DNA of 64,000 nucleotides from Blautia glucerasea (GTDB lineage Bacteria > Bacillota > Clostridia > Lachnospirales > Lachnospiraceae): positions 1-64,000 of the forward strand of contig NZ_JAJBMO010000022.1 in the NCBI RefSeq assembly GCF_020537505.1, written 5' to 3'. The notes beneath the pieces are model-generated. The model searched no databases. It was not told where the DNA came from and saw only the letters and a program-made list of their open reading frames with translations. Position 1 is the first letter of the stretch; the number at the start of each line of letters is the position of its first letter. The translations under genes were made by a program, and so were the position numbers. Shown here in pieces: positions 7,748 through 16,896 of the stretch.

Positions 7748-8845
7748 TTACTCCGATTTAATCGCCCAGCGCATTTTCGTAGACCGTGCGCGTCCATTCT
7801 GGGCACATTCCTGGGCTGACGGACGGATCACGTCTCTGGAATAATCGGAATAAATTCCCTCCTTGTATCCAGCCTTCAGCGCTTTCTTCACCAGCTTATC
7901 CTCTCCTGAATGGAACGTAAGGATTGCTGCTCTTCCTCCGGGCTTCAGTGCTCCCGGCAGCTTCTCCATAAACTCATACAGAACCTCAAACTCCCGGTTC
8001 ACATCAATCCGAAGGGCCTGGAAGGTACGCTGGCAGGTCTTTTTGATGGTCTCCTTCTTCTCTTTTTCTGGAAGGAAATCCAAAGTTTTCTCAATGACCT
8101 GGCGAAGCTTTGTGGTGGTATCCATGTGGTTTCCCTTGCGGATCTCATCTGTGATTGCCTTGGCAAGCTCCTCACAATATGGCTCATCTGAATTTTCATA
8201 AAGCATTCCTGCAAGCTCATCCCGGGTAATATGTTCCAGCCGCTCTGCCGCACTGATCCCGGCTTCCTGATTCAGGCGCAGATCCAGAGGTCCGTCTGCT
8301 TTGAAGGAAAAACCTCTCTTGGGATTATCAATCTGCATGGAGGACACACCGAGATCAGCAAGAAGGAAATCAAAACCTCCCACTTCTTTGGCAATCTCAT
8401 CAATGGTACAGAAATTCTGAAGTTTAATGGTCAGAATATCCTCACCGAAGCCAAGATTTTCCAGTCTTTTCTTTGTCTTGGCTGCTTCCTCATGGTCTAC
8501 GTCAGTGGCATACATATGTCCCTGTCCCTGCAGGCACTGAAGCATGGCCTTTGTATGGCCACCGTAGCCCAGTGTGGCATCAAAGCCAATCTGTCCTGGT
8601 TTGATCTCCAGAAAATCAATAATCTCTTTTACCATAATAGAAATATGCATACCTGCCGGGGTATTACCTTTTTGCATTACATGCTGAATGGTATCCTGGT
8701 ATTTCTCTGGCTGAAGTTCTTTATATTTCTCCTCAAATTTCTTCGGGTATCTGCCTTTGTAACGCACTCTGCGCTTATGAGGCTGCTGCCCCTCCTGCAC
8801 ACTCTGCGCATTCTCATGCTGTCTGTTCTCTTTTTCCTGTGACAT
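7748..8845 (-). CDS. RsmH-like 16S rRNA (cytosine-N4) methyltransferase with N-terminal extension
   Basis: A 365-residue SAM methyltransferase of the MraW/RsmH family. The core motifs are present: FDATLGYGGHT (SAM binding, about residue 88), LADLGVSSMQID, GFSFKADGPLDLRLN and ILTFHSGEDKLVK. RsmH proteins are usually about 310 residues. This one adds some 65 residues at the N-terminus, rich in Lys, Arg, Gln and Glu, ending before HISIMVKEIIDFL, which replaces the usual HxPVLLxE start. It is not in the mraZ-rsmH-ftsL division cluster where the canonical gene lies, so it is probably a paralogue. The start is ATG 8845 (SD AGGAG, 6 nt); ATG 8878 has no usable SD. Confidence 0.85.
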   Translation of the reverse strand: MSQEKENRQHENAQSVQEGQQPHKRRVRYKGRYPKKFEEKYKELQPEKYQDTIQHVMQKGNTPAGMHISIMVKEIIDFLEIKPGQIGFDATLGYGGHTKAMLQCLQGQGHMYATDVDHEEAAKTKKRLENLGFGEDILTIKLQNFCTIDEIAKEVGGFDFLLADLGVSSMQIDNPKRGFSFKADGPLDLRLNQEAGISAAERLEHITRDELAGMLYENSDEPYCEELAKAITDEIRKGNHMDTTTKLRQVIEKTLDFLPEKEKKETIKKTCQRTFQALRIDVNREFEVLYEFMEKLPGALKPGGRAAILTFHSGEDKLVKKALKAGYKEGIYSDYSRDVIRPSAQECAQNGRARSTKMRWAIKSE

Positions 8846-9006
8846 TCTGATCTCCTGTATCTTTTTATCTGTTGCCATCTACCAATTTCGCAGAAAAATT
8901 CTTTATGCCGGAATTATCACCCATTTCGTAAACAGCAACTTTCATTTGCTAATTCTGCCGCATCATCACATCAATGTTTCCAAACTACAGCTAACATCTT
9001 CTGGAA

Positions 9007-9630
9007 TTACCCCTGCTTCCGTTTCTCCAATTCCATACTGATTTTCGAAACAAACAGATCAAACGCCACGTCATTCTTTCCGCTGTTGATCACAATATCA
9101 GCCTTGGAACGAGTGGGCTCTACATAAAGGTAATGCATAGGTTTCACTGTATTTAAGTACTGTTTAATGATTCCATTCAAGTCTCTTCCCCGCTCTTCCA
9201 CATCACGGGAAATCCGGCGGAGGATACGCTCATCGGCGTCAGCTTCCACATAGACCTTAATATCAAGGAGCTCACGCACTCTGGGATCTGCCAGAAGAAG
9301 GATTCCCTCCACAAGTATCACCGGACTTGGGGTGATATGAAGGATCTTGTCTGAACGGTTATGTTGGGAATAATCGTAAACCGGACAGTCAATAGCTTTC
9401 CCCTGCCTCAGAAGCTTCAGATGCTCCACCAGAAGCTCTGTCTCCAGGGAATCCGGATGGTCGTAATTCACAGTCACACGCTGCTCAAAAGGGATTCCAT
9501 CCTGTCTGCGGTAATAATTGTCGTGATAAAGGACTACTACGTCATCTCCAAAACGCTTTTTAATTCTGTTTGTAAAAGTAGATTTACCGGAGCCGGAGCC
9601 GCCGGCAATTCCTATAATAAGACTTTCCAT
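9007..9630 (-). CDS. udk: uridine/cytidine kinase
   Basis: A 207-residue kinase with the P-loop GIAGGSGSGKST at the N-terminus, the YHDNYYR substrate region and the VYDYSQHNRSD loop, all characteristic of uridine kinase. It phosphorylates uridine and cytidine to UMP and CMP using a nucleoside triphosphate. It is the last gene of the nucleoside region. Its SD (GTAGGAGA) overlaps the stop codon of the PfkB kinase gene upstream, so the two are translationally coupled. Salvage by Udk competes with phosphorolysis by the uridine phosphorylase in the same region. Confidence 0.95.
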   Translation of the reverse strand: MESLIIGIAGGSGSGKSTFTNRIKKRFGDDVVVLYHDNYYRRQDGIPFEQRVTVNYDHPDSLETELLVEHLKLLRQGKAIDCPVYDYSQHNRSDKILHITPSPVILVEGILLLADPRVRELLDIKVYVEADADERILRRISRDVEERGRDLNGIIKQYLNTVKPMHYLYVEPTRSKADIVINSGKNDVAFDLFVSKISMELEKRKQG

Positions 9631-9639
9631 ATTCTTCTC

Positions 9640-10560
9640 CTACCTGTCAAGATCAAATTCTTCCGGCATAAATCTCGGACAAATGTTCTCTGAGGTACAA
9701 ATTACAGTTGAGGAAAGACGGGTACCAATGGCACATGCCTCTCTCATTGTTTTTCCATAGGTAAGGCCTACGCACACACCTGCAAAAAAGGCGTCTCCCG
9801 CGCCTGTGGTGTCAACCACATCTACCTTCATAGCTGGATAAACGCCCCAGTTTCCTTCCTGATCTGCATAAGCTGCACCATCACTTCCCATGGTAACCAC
9901 CATCTTTGGAATATGGGCGGACTGGATCCTTTTTGCCAGACACCGGGCCATTTCTTCAGTTTTCAAGTCACCGTAATCCTCAGAAAACAGGATGCCCGCT
10001 TCCTGCTGGTTGCATACAAAGCAGGCTGTCCGCCTTAAGAAGTCACGTCTTTCGATTGCAATGGTCATATTCGATACAAGAGCGTATACTTTTTTGCCGT
10101 ATTTCTCTGCATAGTGAAAGGTCTTCTTCACAATTTCCTTGTCAATATCGATCTCGATCACAACACTGTCCGCATCCTGGAAAATTTCATCTCCGTGTTC
10201 ATCCAGGATCTGCTCTATAGGGCGATGGTCCGGACGTTTGGAAATAGATGCCACCACATCTCCGTCCTGGTCAAAGACAGCCAGCCAGGTTCCCATGCCG
10301 TTTTTTACCTTACGCATATATCTGGTATCTACTTTATGACGCTCCAGTTTGCGGATCACATCATCCCCCATAGCGTCGTCATCTACCAGACTGACAAAGG
10401 TTGGTTTCAACTCTATATTGGCAATATCTTCCACTACATTTCTTCCTACGCCGCCGTGGATCTGCTGGATCACACCGGCATTTCTTCCTCCAGGAATAAA
10501 TGGTGCTGTGGAATACCCTTTCACATCGATAAAAACATCACCGATTACAACAATTCCCAT
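9640..10560 (-). CDS. PfkB-family carbohydrate/nucleoside kinase
   Basis: A 306-residue ribokinase-fold kinase. It has the N-terminal GGVGRNVVEDIA signature and the C-terminal catalytic motif DTTGAGDAFFAG (the Asp of GAGD is the base). The GGVGRN start and the nucleoside neighbours suggest pseudouridine or another nucleoside as substrate, but ribokinase-like sugar kinases look similar, so no symbol is given. SD AAAGGAG lies 12 nt before ATG 10560. It sits between purine nucleoside phosphorylase and udk, in the same direction as both. No pseudouridine-5-phosphate glycosidase (psuG) is found beside it, which weakens the PsuK reading. Confidence 0.85.
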   Translation of the reverse strand: MGIVVIGDVFIDVKGYSTAPFIPGGRNAGVIQQIHGGVGRNVVEDIANIELKPTFVSLVDDDAMGDDVIRKLERHKVDTRYMRKVKNGMGTWLAVFDQDGDVVASISKRPDHRPIEQILDEHGDEIFQDADSVVIEIDIDKEIVKKTFHYAEKYGKKVYALVSNMTIAIERRDFLRRTACFVCNQQEAGILFSEDYGDLKTEEMARCLAKRIQSAHIPKMVVTMGSDGAAYADQEGNWGVYPAMKVDVVDTTGAGDAFFAGVCVGLTYGKTMREACAIGTRLSSTVICTSENICPRFMPEEFDLDR

Positions 10561-10636
10561 ATTATTACTTTTCTCCTTTGTTACGTGATACCTTTTGGTT
10601 TGCGCTGCCTCTTATGGAACCCGCACTTCCTTGCGG

Positions 10637-11458
10637 CTACATACCGGCTATGATTTCTGTCACCAGCTTTTTAAAAGATTTCGCCACTCTGTCTGCAGTC
10701 TCCTGAACCTCCTTGTGGTTCAGCTCCTGCTTCGAAATGCCAGCTGCCATGTTGGTGATACAGGAAATTCCGCACACTTCAATTCCCATATGACGGGCTG
10801 CCATTGCCTCACATGCAGTGCTCATTCCAACTGCGTCACCGCCCCATATAGCTGCCATTCTCACTTCAGCCGGAGTTTCATAGGCAGGACCTGTAAACTG
10901 CACATATACGCCCTCCTGGAGATCTATACCGCATTTTTCTGCACTGGCACGGATTACCTCTCGCAATCGTTTGCTGTATACCTCACTCATATCCGGAAAT
11001 CTGCTTCCCAGTTCCTCAATGTTCGGTCCGATCAGCGGACTCGGAATTCCTGTGGTAATGTGATCGGTGATCATCATAAAATCACCTGGTTTAAAATTCG
11101 GATTCACTCCACCGGCTGCATTTGTAAGAAACAGCTTCTTCGCCCCCATCATGCCCATCAATCTGGTGGGAAGAACTACATCCGTCATTGGATAGCCTTC
11201 ATAGTAATGCACTCTTCCCTGCATGATCACAACCGGCACATTTTTCACATATCCAAATACAAATCTGCCTTTGTGACCTGCAACTGTGGAGGTTGGAAAG
11301 CCCTCAATCTCTGTATAGTCAATGGTGGTTTCAATCTGGATCTCATCTGCATAATCTCCAAGGCCGGATCCCAGGATCAGCGCCACTTCCGGTTTAAAAT
11401 CTGTCTTTTTTCTAACACTTGCAAGGCAAGTCTCTAATTTCTGATATAAATCGCTCAT
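10637..11458 (-). CDS. punA: purine-nucleoside phosphorylase
   Basis: A 273-residue trimeric-type PNP. It carries LILGSGLGDYADEI (phosphate loop), GHKGRFVFGY with VIMQGRVHYYEGYPM, the TNAAGGVNPNFKPGD block and GGDAVGMST. It splits inosine, guanosine and their deoxy forms into base plus (deoxy)ribose-1-phosphate, which DeoB in the same region converts to the 5-phosphate. ATG 11458 is chosen: AAAGGAG lies 9 nt upstream, whereas the GTG at 11464 would leave almost no spacing. A hairpin lies just upstream at 11481-11508. Confidence 0.95.
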   Translation of the reverse strand: MSDLYQKLETCLASVRKKTDFKPEVALILGSGLGDYADEIQIETTIDYTEIEGFPTSTVAGHKGRFVFGYVKNVPVVIMQGRVHYYEGYPMTDVVLPTRLMGMMGAKKLFLTNAAGGVNPNFKPGDFMMITDHITTGIPSPLIGPNIEELGSRFPDMSEVYSKRLREVIRASAEKCGIDLQEGVYVQFTGPAYETPAEVRMAAIWGGDAVGMSTACEAMAARHMGIEVCGISCITNMAAGISKQELNHKEVQETADRVAKSFKKLVTEIIAGM

Positions 11459-11480
11459 GTACACCTTCTCCTTTATCTGC

Positions 11481-11508
11481 AGCTATCCGGCTTATTGCCA
11501 GGACAGCT
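11481..11508. other. hairpin in the punA 5-prime region
   Basis: AGCT (11481-11484) pairs with AGCT (11505-11508), and TCC with GGA after one mismatch. An inner GGC/GCC pair closes a TTATT loop. It lies 23 nt upstream of the punA start, between punA and the Crp/Fnr gene. No T-run follows on the minus strand, so it is not a standard terminator. Confidence 0.35.
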
Positions 11509-11529
11509 TATAACATTATTGTTTTCCGT

Positions 11530-12258
11530 TTATACGTTGCCGATTTTCTCATCCACAGTCCGCTTCAGCCTTTCGTACTGCTTCCTGTCGATACAGATCT
11601 GATTTCCTTTTTTCACGATCAGCTGTTCTGCCTGAAACTTCTTGATGGCGCGGCTGATGCTTTTCAGGCAAAGGCCTGTCTCATCTGCCAGATTCTGCCG
11701 GCTTTCGCCGATGCATAAAATGTCATTTTTGTTATATTTTTCAAACCATTCCGAAAAAAGTACAGCTAATCTGTCAGCCCCTTCCAAAAACAGGTACAGA
11801 CGGTTCCGCCGCTCTTCCTCCAACAGGGAAGCACAGGTAAGCTTTGCCTCCATGCGAAAAGCTTCCGTATCTGAATAAATCCATTTCTCATACTGCGCTC
11901 TTGGAAGCTTGGTAACAATACACTCTGTCTCTGTCTGCAGGGTGGTCTGGTAGGTATCCTGTCCCAGGATCACTTCCATACCACCAAGCGCAATGAGATT
12001 CATGGGCTTCATAAAATCATAGGCAATACCGGAAATCCGGTAATCTGTGGCTTTTACTCTTCCTCTGGCAACAAAGAAAATCGTATCTGCCGGTTCATTT
12101 TCCCTGATAAAAGTAGTTCCGGCTTCCATTATCTCACTCTGAAACAGGTCCATAAGCCATAATGGCGCAGTACGGAAATAAGCCTCAAATTGTTTCTGTT
12201 TCTCACGTTCCAGTTCACGAAGGAATGGAAGTACATCGTGTAAATAAGTGTGTTTCAT
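11530..12258 (-). CDS. Crp/Fnr family transcriptional regulator
   Basis: A 242-residue regulator with an N-terminal cyclic-nucleotide-binding-like beta-roll (about residues 40-125, with GTTFIRENEPADTIFFVARGRVK) and a C-terminal Crp helix-turn-helix (about residues 180-222, GESRQNLADETGLCLKSISR). Three Cys lie in the middle and C-terminal part (TETECIV, LTCASLL, GLCLKS), without the N-terminal Cys cluster of oxygen-sensing Fnr, so the signal is unknown. Embedded between deoB and punA, it probably controls the nucleoside genes (inference). SD GAGGAAAT precedes ATG 12258. Palindromes before the BMP gene are candidate targets. Confidence 0.9.
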   Translation of the reverse strand: MKHTYLHDVLPFLRELEREKQKQFEAYFRTAPLWLMDLFQSEIMEAGTTFIRENEPADTIFFVARGRVKATDYRISGIAYDFMKPMNLIALGGMEVILGQDTYQTTLQTETECIVTKLPRAQYEKWIYSDTEAFRMEAKLTCASLLEEERRNRLYLFLEGADRLAVLFSEWFEKYNKNDILCIGESRQNLADETGLCLKSISRAIKKFQAEQLIVKKGNQICIDRKQYERLKRTVDEKIGNV

Positions 12259-12375
12259 ATGATTTCCTCATTTTCTGCCATGTGCTGCAAATCATTTGTT
12301 TCTATCCGGGTTCTGTCGCAAAAGCAGACAATCTCCCGGATGAGCAACAGCTATCCAATAACTGTCTTTTCTCTT

Positions 12376-13566
12376 TTAACATAATTTCTCGAGAATGGAA
12401 TGTCCGATGGTTCCTTCCGGCATTTTCACCTCAAAATTATCTGCAACAGACGCACCAATAATGGAAAAAGTATCCTCATTTTCAAGGGCGCCACCCTCTT
12501 TCATGGTCTTGGAATAAGCCAGGAAGGGAACGTACTCTCTGGTATGGTCGGTGCCGCTATAGGTGGGATCATTCCCGTGATCTGCGGTAAGAATAAGAAG
12601 GTCATCCTCCCGAAGCTCTTCCAAAAGAACGCCCAGGTTCTTGTCAAACTTCTCGATTTCCTTGCCGTAGCCTTCCACATTTCGTCTGTGTCCCCACAGG
12701 GCATCGAAATCAACCAGATTCACAAAGCAAAGTCCCCTGAAGTCTTCTTTGCAGATTTGGATGGTCTGCTCCATGCCGTGTACAGAGCTGTCAGAATGAT
12801 AGGTCTTTGTAATTCCTTCGCCGCAGAAAATATCGTTGATCTTCCCTACACCGATCACATCCAGCCCATTATCCTTTAACACATTTAATGCAGTCAGACC
12901 TGTTGGCTTCAAAGCATAGTCATGACGATTACTGGTTCGCCTGAACTCACCTTTCTTTTTGCCAACATATGGTCTGGCGATGACACGGCCTACACGCCAT
13001 TCATCCTTCAGTGTAATTTCTCTTGCAATCTCGCAGCAGCGATACAAATTCTGAAGATCAAAGGTTTCCTCATTTCCGCAGATCTGAAGAACAGAGTCGG
13101 CTGAAGTATACACGATCATGGCACCTGTATTGATTTCTGCTTCCCCAAGCTCTTCAATGATCTCCGTTCCGCTGGCGCTCTTGTTTCCAATCACGCGCTT
13201 GCCGCAGCGCTTCTCCAGTTCCGCAATCAGCTCCGGCGGAAAGCCGGCGTCTGTGAAAGTCTTAAACGGCTTCTCTGTCTTAATTCCCATCATTTCCCAA
13301 TGGCCGGTCATGGTATCCTTACCATTGCTGGCTTCGCCTACGCGCATGTAACGGCCAATCGGCTTCTCCACACCTTGCATATTTCCTGCCGGATGAAGAT
13401 TTAACATTCCAAGCTTCTTAAGATTTGGTATTTCCAGGGAGCCCATTTTATCCAGAATATGTCCGAATGTATCCACTCCCACATCCCCGAATTTCTCTGA
13501 ATCCGGCATGGCACCGATTCCCAGAGAATCCAGAACGATCACGAAAATCCTTTCATATTTTTTCAA
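12376..13566 (-). CDS. deoB: phosphopentomutase
   Basis: A 396-residue member of the alkaline phosphatase superfamily. It converts ribose-1-phosphate and deoxyribose-1-phosphate to the 5-phosphates. Metal-binding motifs are visible: [13 protein letters not shown] at the N-terminus, TSADSVLQI, and [21 protein letters not shown] near the C-terminus. There is no ATG at the expected place. TTG 13566 (SD GAGGG, 7 nt) gives a family-like start [19 protein letters not shown] 13587 (SD AAAGGAT) would add seven residues. Either way the start codon is non-ATG. It lies 25 nt after add and links the two nucleoside phosphorylases to pentose metabolism. Confidence 0.95.
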   Translation of the reverse strand: MKKYERIFVIVLDSLGIGAMPDSEKFGDVGVDTFGHILDKMGSLEIPNLKKLGMLNLHPAGNMQGVEKPIGRYMRVGEASNGKDTMTGHWEMMGIKTEKPFKTFTDAGFPPELIAELEKRCGKRVIGNKSASGTEIIEELGEAEINTGAMIVYTSADSVLQICGNEETFDLQNLYRCCEIAREITLKDEWRVGRVIARPYVGKKKGEFRRTSNRHDYALKPTGLTALNVLKDNGLDVIGVGKINDIFCGEGITKTYHSDSSVHGMEQTIQICKEDFRGLCFVNLVDFDALWGHRRNVEGYGKEIEKFDKNLGVLLEELREDDLLILTADHGNDPTYSGTDHTREYVPFLAYSKTMKEGGALENEDTFSIIGASVADNFEVKMPEGTIGHSILEKLC

Positions 13567-13591
13567 AATAAAATCCCTCGTTTCCAATATT

Positions 13592-14572
13592 TTATCCTTT
13601 TATTCCCAGTTCAGAATATAATCTCTCTTTCACCTCATCGGTGGCAAATGCCGTATCCACTGCATTCTTCATCATCAGCCGTATCTCTTCCTCCTGAATG
13701 CCATACGTGTTCTGGATGAACTGAAGCTCTTTGGTAAGGCTTGTGTTGCTCACTGTACGGTTGTCCGTGTTTATGGAAACCTTCAATCCTGTGTTCAGAA
13801 ATTCCCGGATGGGATATTCTGACGGACTGTTTACCGCTTTTGTCTGAAGATTGCTGATAGGACACATTTCAATTCCAATGCCTCTGTCAGCCAGCTCTTT
13901 TTGAATATTATAATGGCCTCGCATGGCGATTCCATGTCCGATCCTGCCGGCTCCCGCTTTTACAGCATCCACAATGTTCTGTACGCTTCCACACTCTCCT
14001 GCATGAAGGGTAAAGGGCATCTCCAGCTTACGGGTGTTCTGAAAAAGCTCCATAAACTGTGCCATGGGATATGCTGCTTCCGCACCTGCCAGATCCGCTG
14101 CACACACACCATAGCCCAGATATTCACGGGCTGTTTTTATCATCCGGCTGTTGTCCTCCTGGCTGTGATGACGCATGGCACAGGTAATCACACCAAACTC
14201 CGTTCCAAAATCTGCTCTGCCCCGCTCAAGGCCTTTTAATACTGCCTCGATCACAGCACGGCAGTTCATTCCGGAGGTCTCTGAAAGAAGAGGTGCAAAA
14301 CGGATTTCTGCGTAGCGTACATTTTCCTGGCTCATGGTGCGAAGTACATCGTAGCCAGCTGCCTCAAGCCCTTTTTCATCCATAATACACTGACCCGGAA
14401 GCGAAAATTTCTCCAGGTATTCTGCAAGACTTGTGCAGTCATCAGACACGCTAAGCTCTTCCGGCTGTACCCTTCTTCCCAGCTGACTCTCCATGAACTC
14501 CCGGCTTAAAGACCCGTCCAGATGACAGTGAAGCTCTGCCTTGGGTAGTGCTTTTAATTGTTCGATTGTCAT
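13592..14572 (-). CDS. add: adenosine deaminase
   Basis: A 326-residue amidohydrolase converting adenosine and deoxyadenosine to inosine forms, the substrates of the purine nucleoside phosphorylase in this region. The zinc and catalytic motifs are ordered as expected: ELHCHLDGS (HxH), TLHAGECG (about residue 190), [17 protein letters not shown] and [11 protein letters not shown]. The last reads TDN where the classical family has TDD: the zinc-binding Asp is kept and the second Asp is Asn, a variant that by my recollection also occurs in Gram-positive homologues. SD AGGAG precedes ATG 14572. It is followed directly by deoB. Confidence 0.94.
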   Translation of the reverse strand: MTIEQLKALPKAELHCHLDGSLSREFMESQLGRRVQPEELSVSDDCTSLAEYLEKFSLPGQCIMDEKGLEAAGYDVLRTMSQENVRYAEIRFAPLLSETSGMNCRAVIEAVLKGLERGRADFGTEFGVITCAMRHHSQEDNSRMIKTAREYLGYGVCAADLAGAEAAYPMAQFMELFQNTRKLEMPFTLHAGECGSVQNIVDAVKAGAGRIGHGIAMRGHYNIQKELADRGIGIEMCPISNLQTKAVNSPSEYPIREFLNTGLKVSINTDNRTVSNTSLTKELQFIQNTYGIQEEEIRLMMKNAVDTAFATDEVKERLYSELGIKG

Positions 14573-14688
14573 ATTTTTTCTCCTGCAATTCTTTATGCTG
14601 CTTTATAACTGCCGGATTCAATGCCAGATCACTCTGTTTCCGGCATTTTCCAGCATACTTCATAATAATATTCTTCGGTCAGCATCTT

Positions 14689-15108
14689 TCACTCCAGATT
14701 AGATGGTCCGAATCCTAACGGCAGGAGCTCCTTTAGTGTATACACAGCATAATGCTCTTTATCAACCGCCAGAATGACCTGGAAGGTTTCCGGGTTGCAA
14801 AACTCCATCATGACCTGTCGACACACGCCGCAGGGAGCTGTATATTCTGTGAGCACGCCAGCCTTACCGCCAACGACACAGATTGCCTGAAATTCTTTCA
14901 CCCCTTCGCTTACTGCCTTAAAAAAAGCGGTACGCTCCGCACAGTTTGTGGCTGTGTACCCGGCATTTTCAATGTTGCAGCCTGTGTAAACCTGCCCGTT
15001 TTTTGCAAGGAGGGCTGCGCCTACTTTAAAATTGGAATATGGTGTATAGGAATATTTCAGCTGGTGTATTGCTGTATCAATCAGATGGTTGATCGTCTCT
15101 TTTTCCAT
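14689..15108 (-). CDS. cdd: cytidine deaminase
   Basis: A 139-residue homotetrameric-type cytidine deaminase. The zinc site is CAERTAF (Cys with the catalytic Glu) and APCGVCRQ (PCxxC); the substrate motif is GCNIENAGY. It converts cytidine and deoxycytidine to the uridine forms, which feed the uridine phosphorylase. The start is ATG 15108, with SD GAGGTG at 6 nt; an in-frame ATG at 15132 has no SD. The order deoC-cdd-add on one strand fits a nucleoside catabolic unit. Confidence 0.95.
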   Translation of the reverse strand: MEKETINHLIDTAIHQLKYSYTPYSNFKVGAALLAKNGQVYTGCNIENAGYTATNCAERTAFFKAVSEGVKEFQAICVVGGKAGVLTEYTAPCGVCRQVMMEFCNPETFQVILAVDKEHYAVYTLKELLPLGFGPSNLE

Positions 15109-15238
15109 TTTCACACCTCTCTTATCATTCACATTTTCTGATTGTCATTGATAACATAATGCTCTTCTCGATGAACGTCGTTATAATCTGATCAATTCCG
15201 GAGACAGCATCTGTTCGCCTTTACAATCAATGACCTGA

Positions 15239-15904
15239 TCAATATCCTGTGGCTTTCTCGTTCTTTACAATTTTTATAATCCGGCTGGTTCCCAGTCGGT
15301 CTGCACCAAGTGCAAGGAACTTTTCTGCATCCTCCAGGGAAGAAATTCCGCCTGCTGCTTTCATTTTTACATTTGGTCCGATATGTCTGGAGAAAAGCTC
15401 AATGTCTGCAAAGGTTGCACCCGCGCCACCAAAGCCGGTAGAGGTCTTAATATAATCTGCGCCTGCTGCTGTTACGATCTGGCACATTTTAATTTTTTCC
15501 TCGTCTGTGAGGAAGCAGGTTTCAATGATAACCTTCAGGATCTTGTCACCGCATGCAGCTTTTAAGGTGCGGATCTCGTCCTCAATCAGGTCATATTTCT
15601 GATCTTTCAGCCAGCCGATATTGATTACCATATCGATTTCGGAAGCACCATTTGCAAGAGCATCTTTTGTTTCGAATTCCTTGGCTGCTGTTGTCATGTA
15701 GCCATTTGGGAAACCGATAACCGTGCACACTGCCATTTTTCCATTCATGTATTCTGCTGCCTGTTTTACATAGCTTGGCGGAATGCATACGGATGCAGTT
15801 CCGTATTCCATCGCATCGTCACAAATCTGTTTGATTTCTTCCCAGGTAGATGGCTGGAGAAGAAGGGTATGATCCACATGTTTTAAAATCTCTTTTACGT
15901 CCAT
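15239..15904 (-). CDS. deoC: deoxyribose-phosphate aldolase
   Basis: A 221-residue class I aldolase of the DeoC family. It cleaves 2-deoxyribose-5-phosphate to glyceraldehyde-3-phosphate and acetaldehyde. The Schiff-base Lys is in YIKTSTGFG (about residue 152), and the proton-relay region [11 protein letters not shown] is intact. It consumes the product of DeoB acting on deoxynucleosides. It lies 206 nt downstream of udp in the same orientation. A truncated dispersed repeat and a long hairpin occupy that gap, so whether both share one transcript is uncertain. Confidence 0.95.
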   Translation of the reverse strand: MDVKEILKHVDHTLLLQPSTWEEIKQICDDAMEYGTASVCIPPSYVKQAAEYMNGKMAVCTVIGFPNGYMTTAAKEFETKDALANGASEIDMVINIGWLKDQKYDLIEDEIRTLKAACGDKILKVIIETCFLTDEEKIKMCQIVTAAGADYIKTSTGFGGAGATFADIELFSRHIGPNVKMKAAGGISSLEDAEKFLALGADRLGTSRIIKIVKNEKATGY

Positions 15905-15942
15905 TTATTTTCCTCATTTCTGTTATCACTTTATATTGCCCC

Positions 15943-16000
15943 AGAGCGTATCTGAAAAAGGCTTTCTATAAGAAGTGCGTCACAATTTGCTGGTAAAATT
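15943..16000 (+). repeat. truncated copy of a dispersed structured repeat
   Basis: The segment from AGAGCGTATCTGAAAAAG to about CACAATTTGCTGG closely follows the left end of the 28759-28922 element (TGTTTGAAAAGGG... CGTCACTATTTGTGGG). The resemblance stops near 16000 and the right-hand inverted arm is missing. Confidence 0.5.
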
Positions 16001-16065
16001 CATATCTATTCTTTATTTAATTATCCAATAGTATTTTAAAGATTCTTTCACCTTGATTCCTTATA

Positions 16066-16100
16066 TCGTAATCATAAAGCTCACTTGCTTTTGATTACGA
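16066..16100. other. 14-bp hairpin downstream of udp
   Basis: TCGTAATCA (16066-16074) pairs with TGATTACGA (16092-16100). The stem continues with AAAGC/GCTTT past one bulged T, closing a TCACTT loop. It begins 10 nt after the udp stop. On the minus strand it is followed by TATAAGGAATC, not a T-run, so it may be an mRNA-stability or processing element rather than an intrinsic terminator. Confidence 0.55.
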
Positions 16101-16110
16101 AGTCATGGGC

Positions 16111-16890
16111 TTAATTCGATGAATCTTCCCTGATCAGCTTTCTCACAGCCTCAACAGCCACCTGGATTGCCATATCTGTATCATGCACAACCGGATTATC
16201 CAGTCCCAGCTTCTCTCTTTCCTGATTTGCAAGCACAAGGAAACAGGAGCCAGCTCTGGCACGAAGCTTGCCAGCTGCGATAAAAAGCGCTGCAGATTCC
16301 ATTTCGGAAGCAAGACAGCCCATTTTCTTCCAGGCCTCCCATTTGTTGAGCAGCTCATAACCAACTGGCATTGCTTCAGGCTCATGCTGTCCGTAAAAAG
16401 CGTCTTTGCACTGGACAACACCTGTATGACAGGAAAGTCCTTTTTCTTTCGCAGCTGCCACAAGGGCGTTTGTCACGTCCAGATTAGCTACTGCCGGATA
16501 CTCTATGGGGGCATATTCCCGGCTGGTTCCCTCCATACGGATGGCACCTGTGGCAATTACGATATCTCCGCTTTTTACCTCAGGCTGCATACCGCCGCAG
16601 GTTCCAATGCGGACAAAAGTATCTGCGCCGCACCGGGAAAGCTCTTCCATGGCAATGGAGGCAGACGGTCCGCCGATTCCGGTGGATGTCACGCTGACTT
16701 TCACGCCGTCCAGGGTTCCTGTATATGTGATATATTCTCTGTTGTCTGCAATGAGAACCGGGTTGTCAAAATACTGGGCAATTTTCACACACCTTTTCGG
16801 GTCTCCCGGCATGATCACATAGCGGCCAACTTCCCCCTTTGCAACCTGGATATGATACTGCCTGCTGGCATCTTCAGAATAGTTTTTCAT
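16111..16890 (-). CDS. udp: uridine phosphorylase
   Basis: A 259-residue nucleoside phosphorylase of the PNP_UDP_1 family. MPGDPKRC near residue 28 is the phosphate-binding start, followed by [23 protein letters not shown] and the catalytic region [10 protein letters not shown]. It splits uridine (and deoxyuridine) into uracil and (deoxy)ribose-1-phosphate. Its SD GAGGTGA overlaps the TGA stop of the second permease, so it is the fifth gene of the BMP-ABC operon. Uptake and first breakdown step are therefore coupled. Confidence 0.94.
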   Translation of the reverse strand: MKNYSEDASRQYHIQVAKGEVGRYVIMPGDPKRCVKIAQYFDNPVLIADNREYITYTGTLDGVKVSVTSTGIGGPSASIAMEELSRCGADTFVRIGTCGGMQPEVKSGDIVIATGAIRMEGTSREYAPIEYPAVANLDVTNALVAAAKEKGLSCHTGVVQCKDAFYGQHEPEAMPVGYELLNKWEAWKKMGCLASEMESAALFIAAGKLRARAGSCFLVLANQEREKLGLDNPVVHDTDMAIQVAVEAVRKLIREDSSN

Positions 16891-16896
16891 AGTATA

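Noticed and set aside
13799..13836. Adenosine deaminase inactivated by TDD to TDN change
   Set aside because: The zinc-binding Asp is retained, all other motifs are intact, and TDN occurs in Gram-positive homologues as far as I recall; activity is expected.
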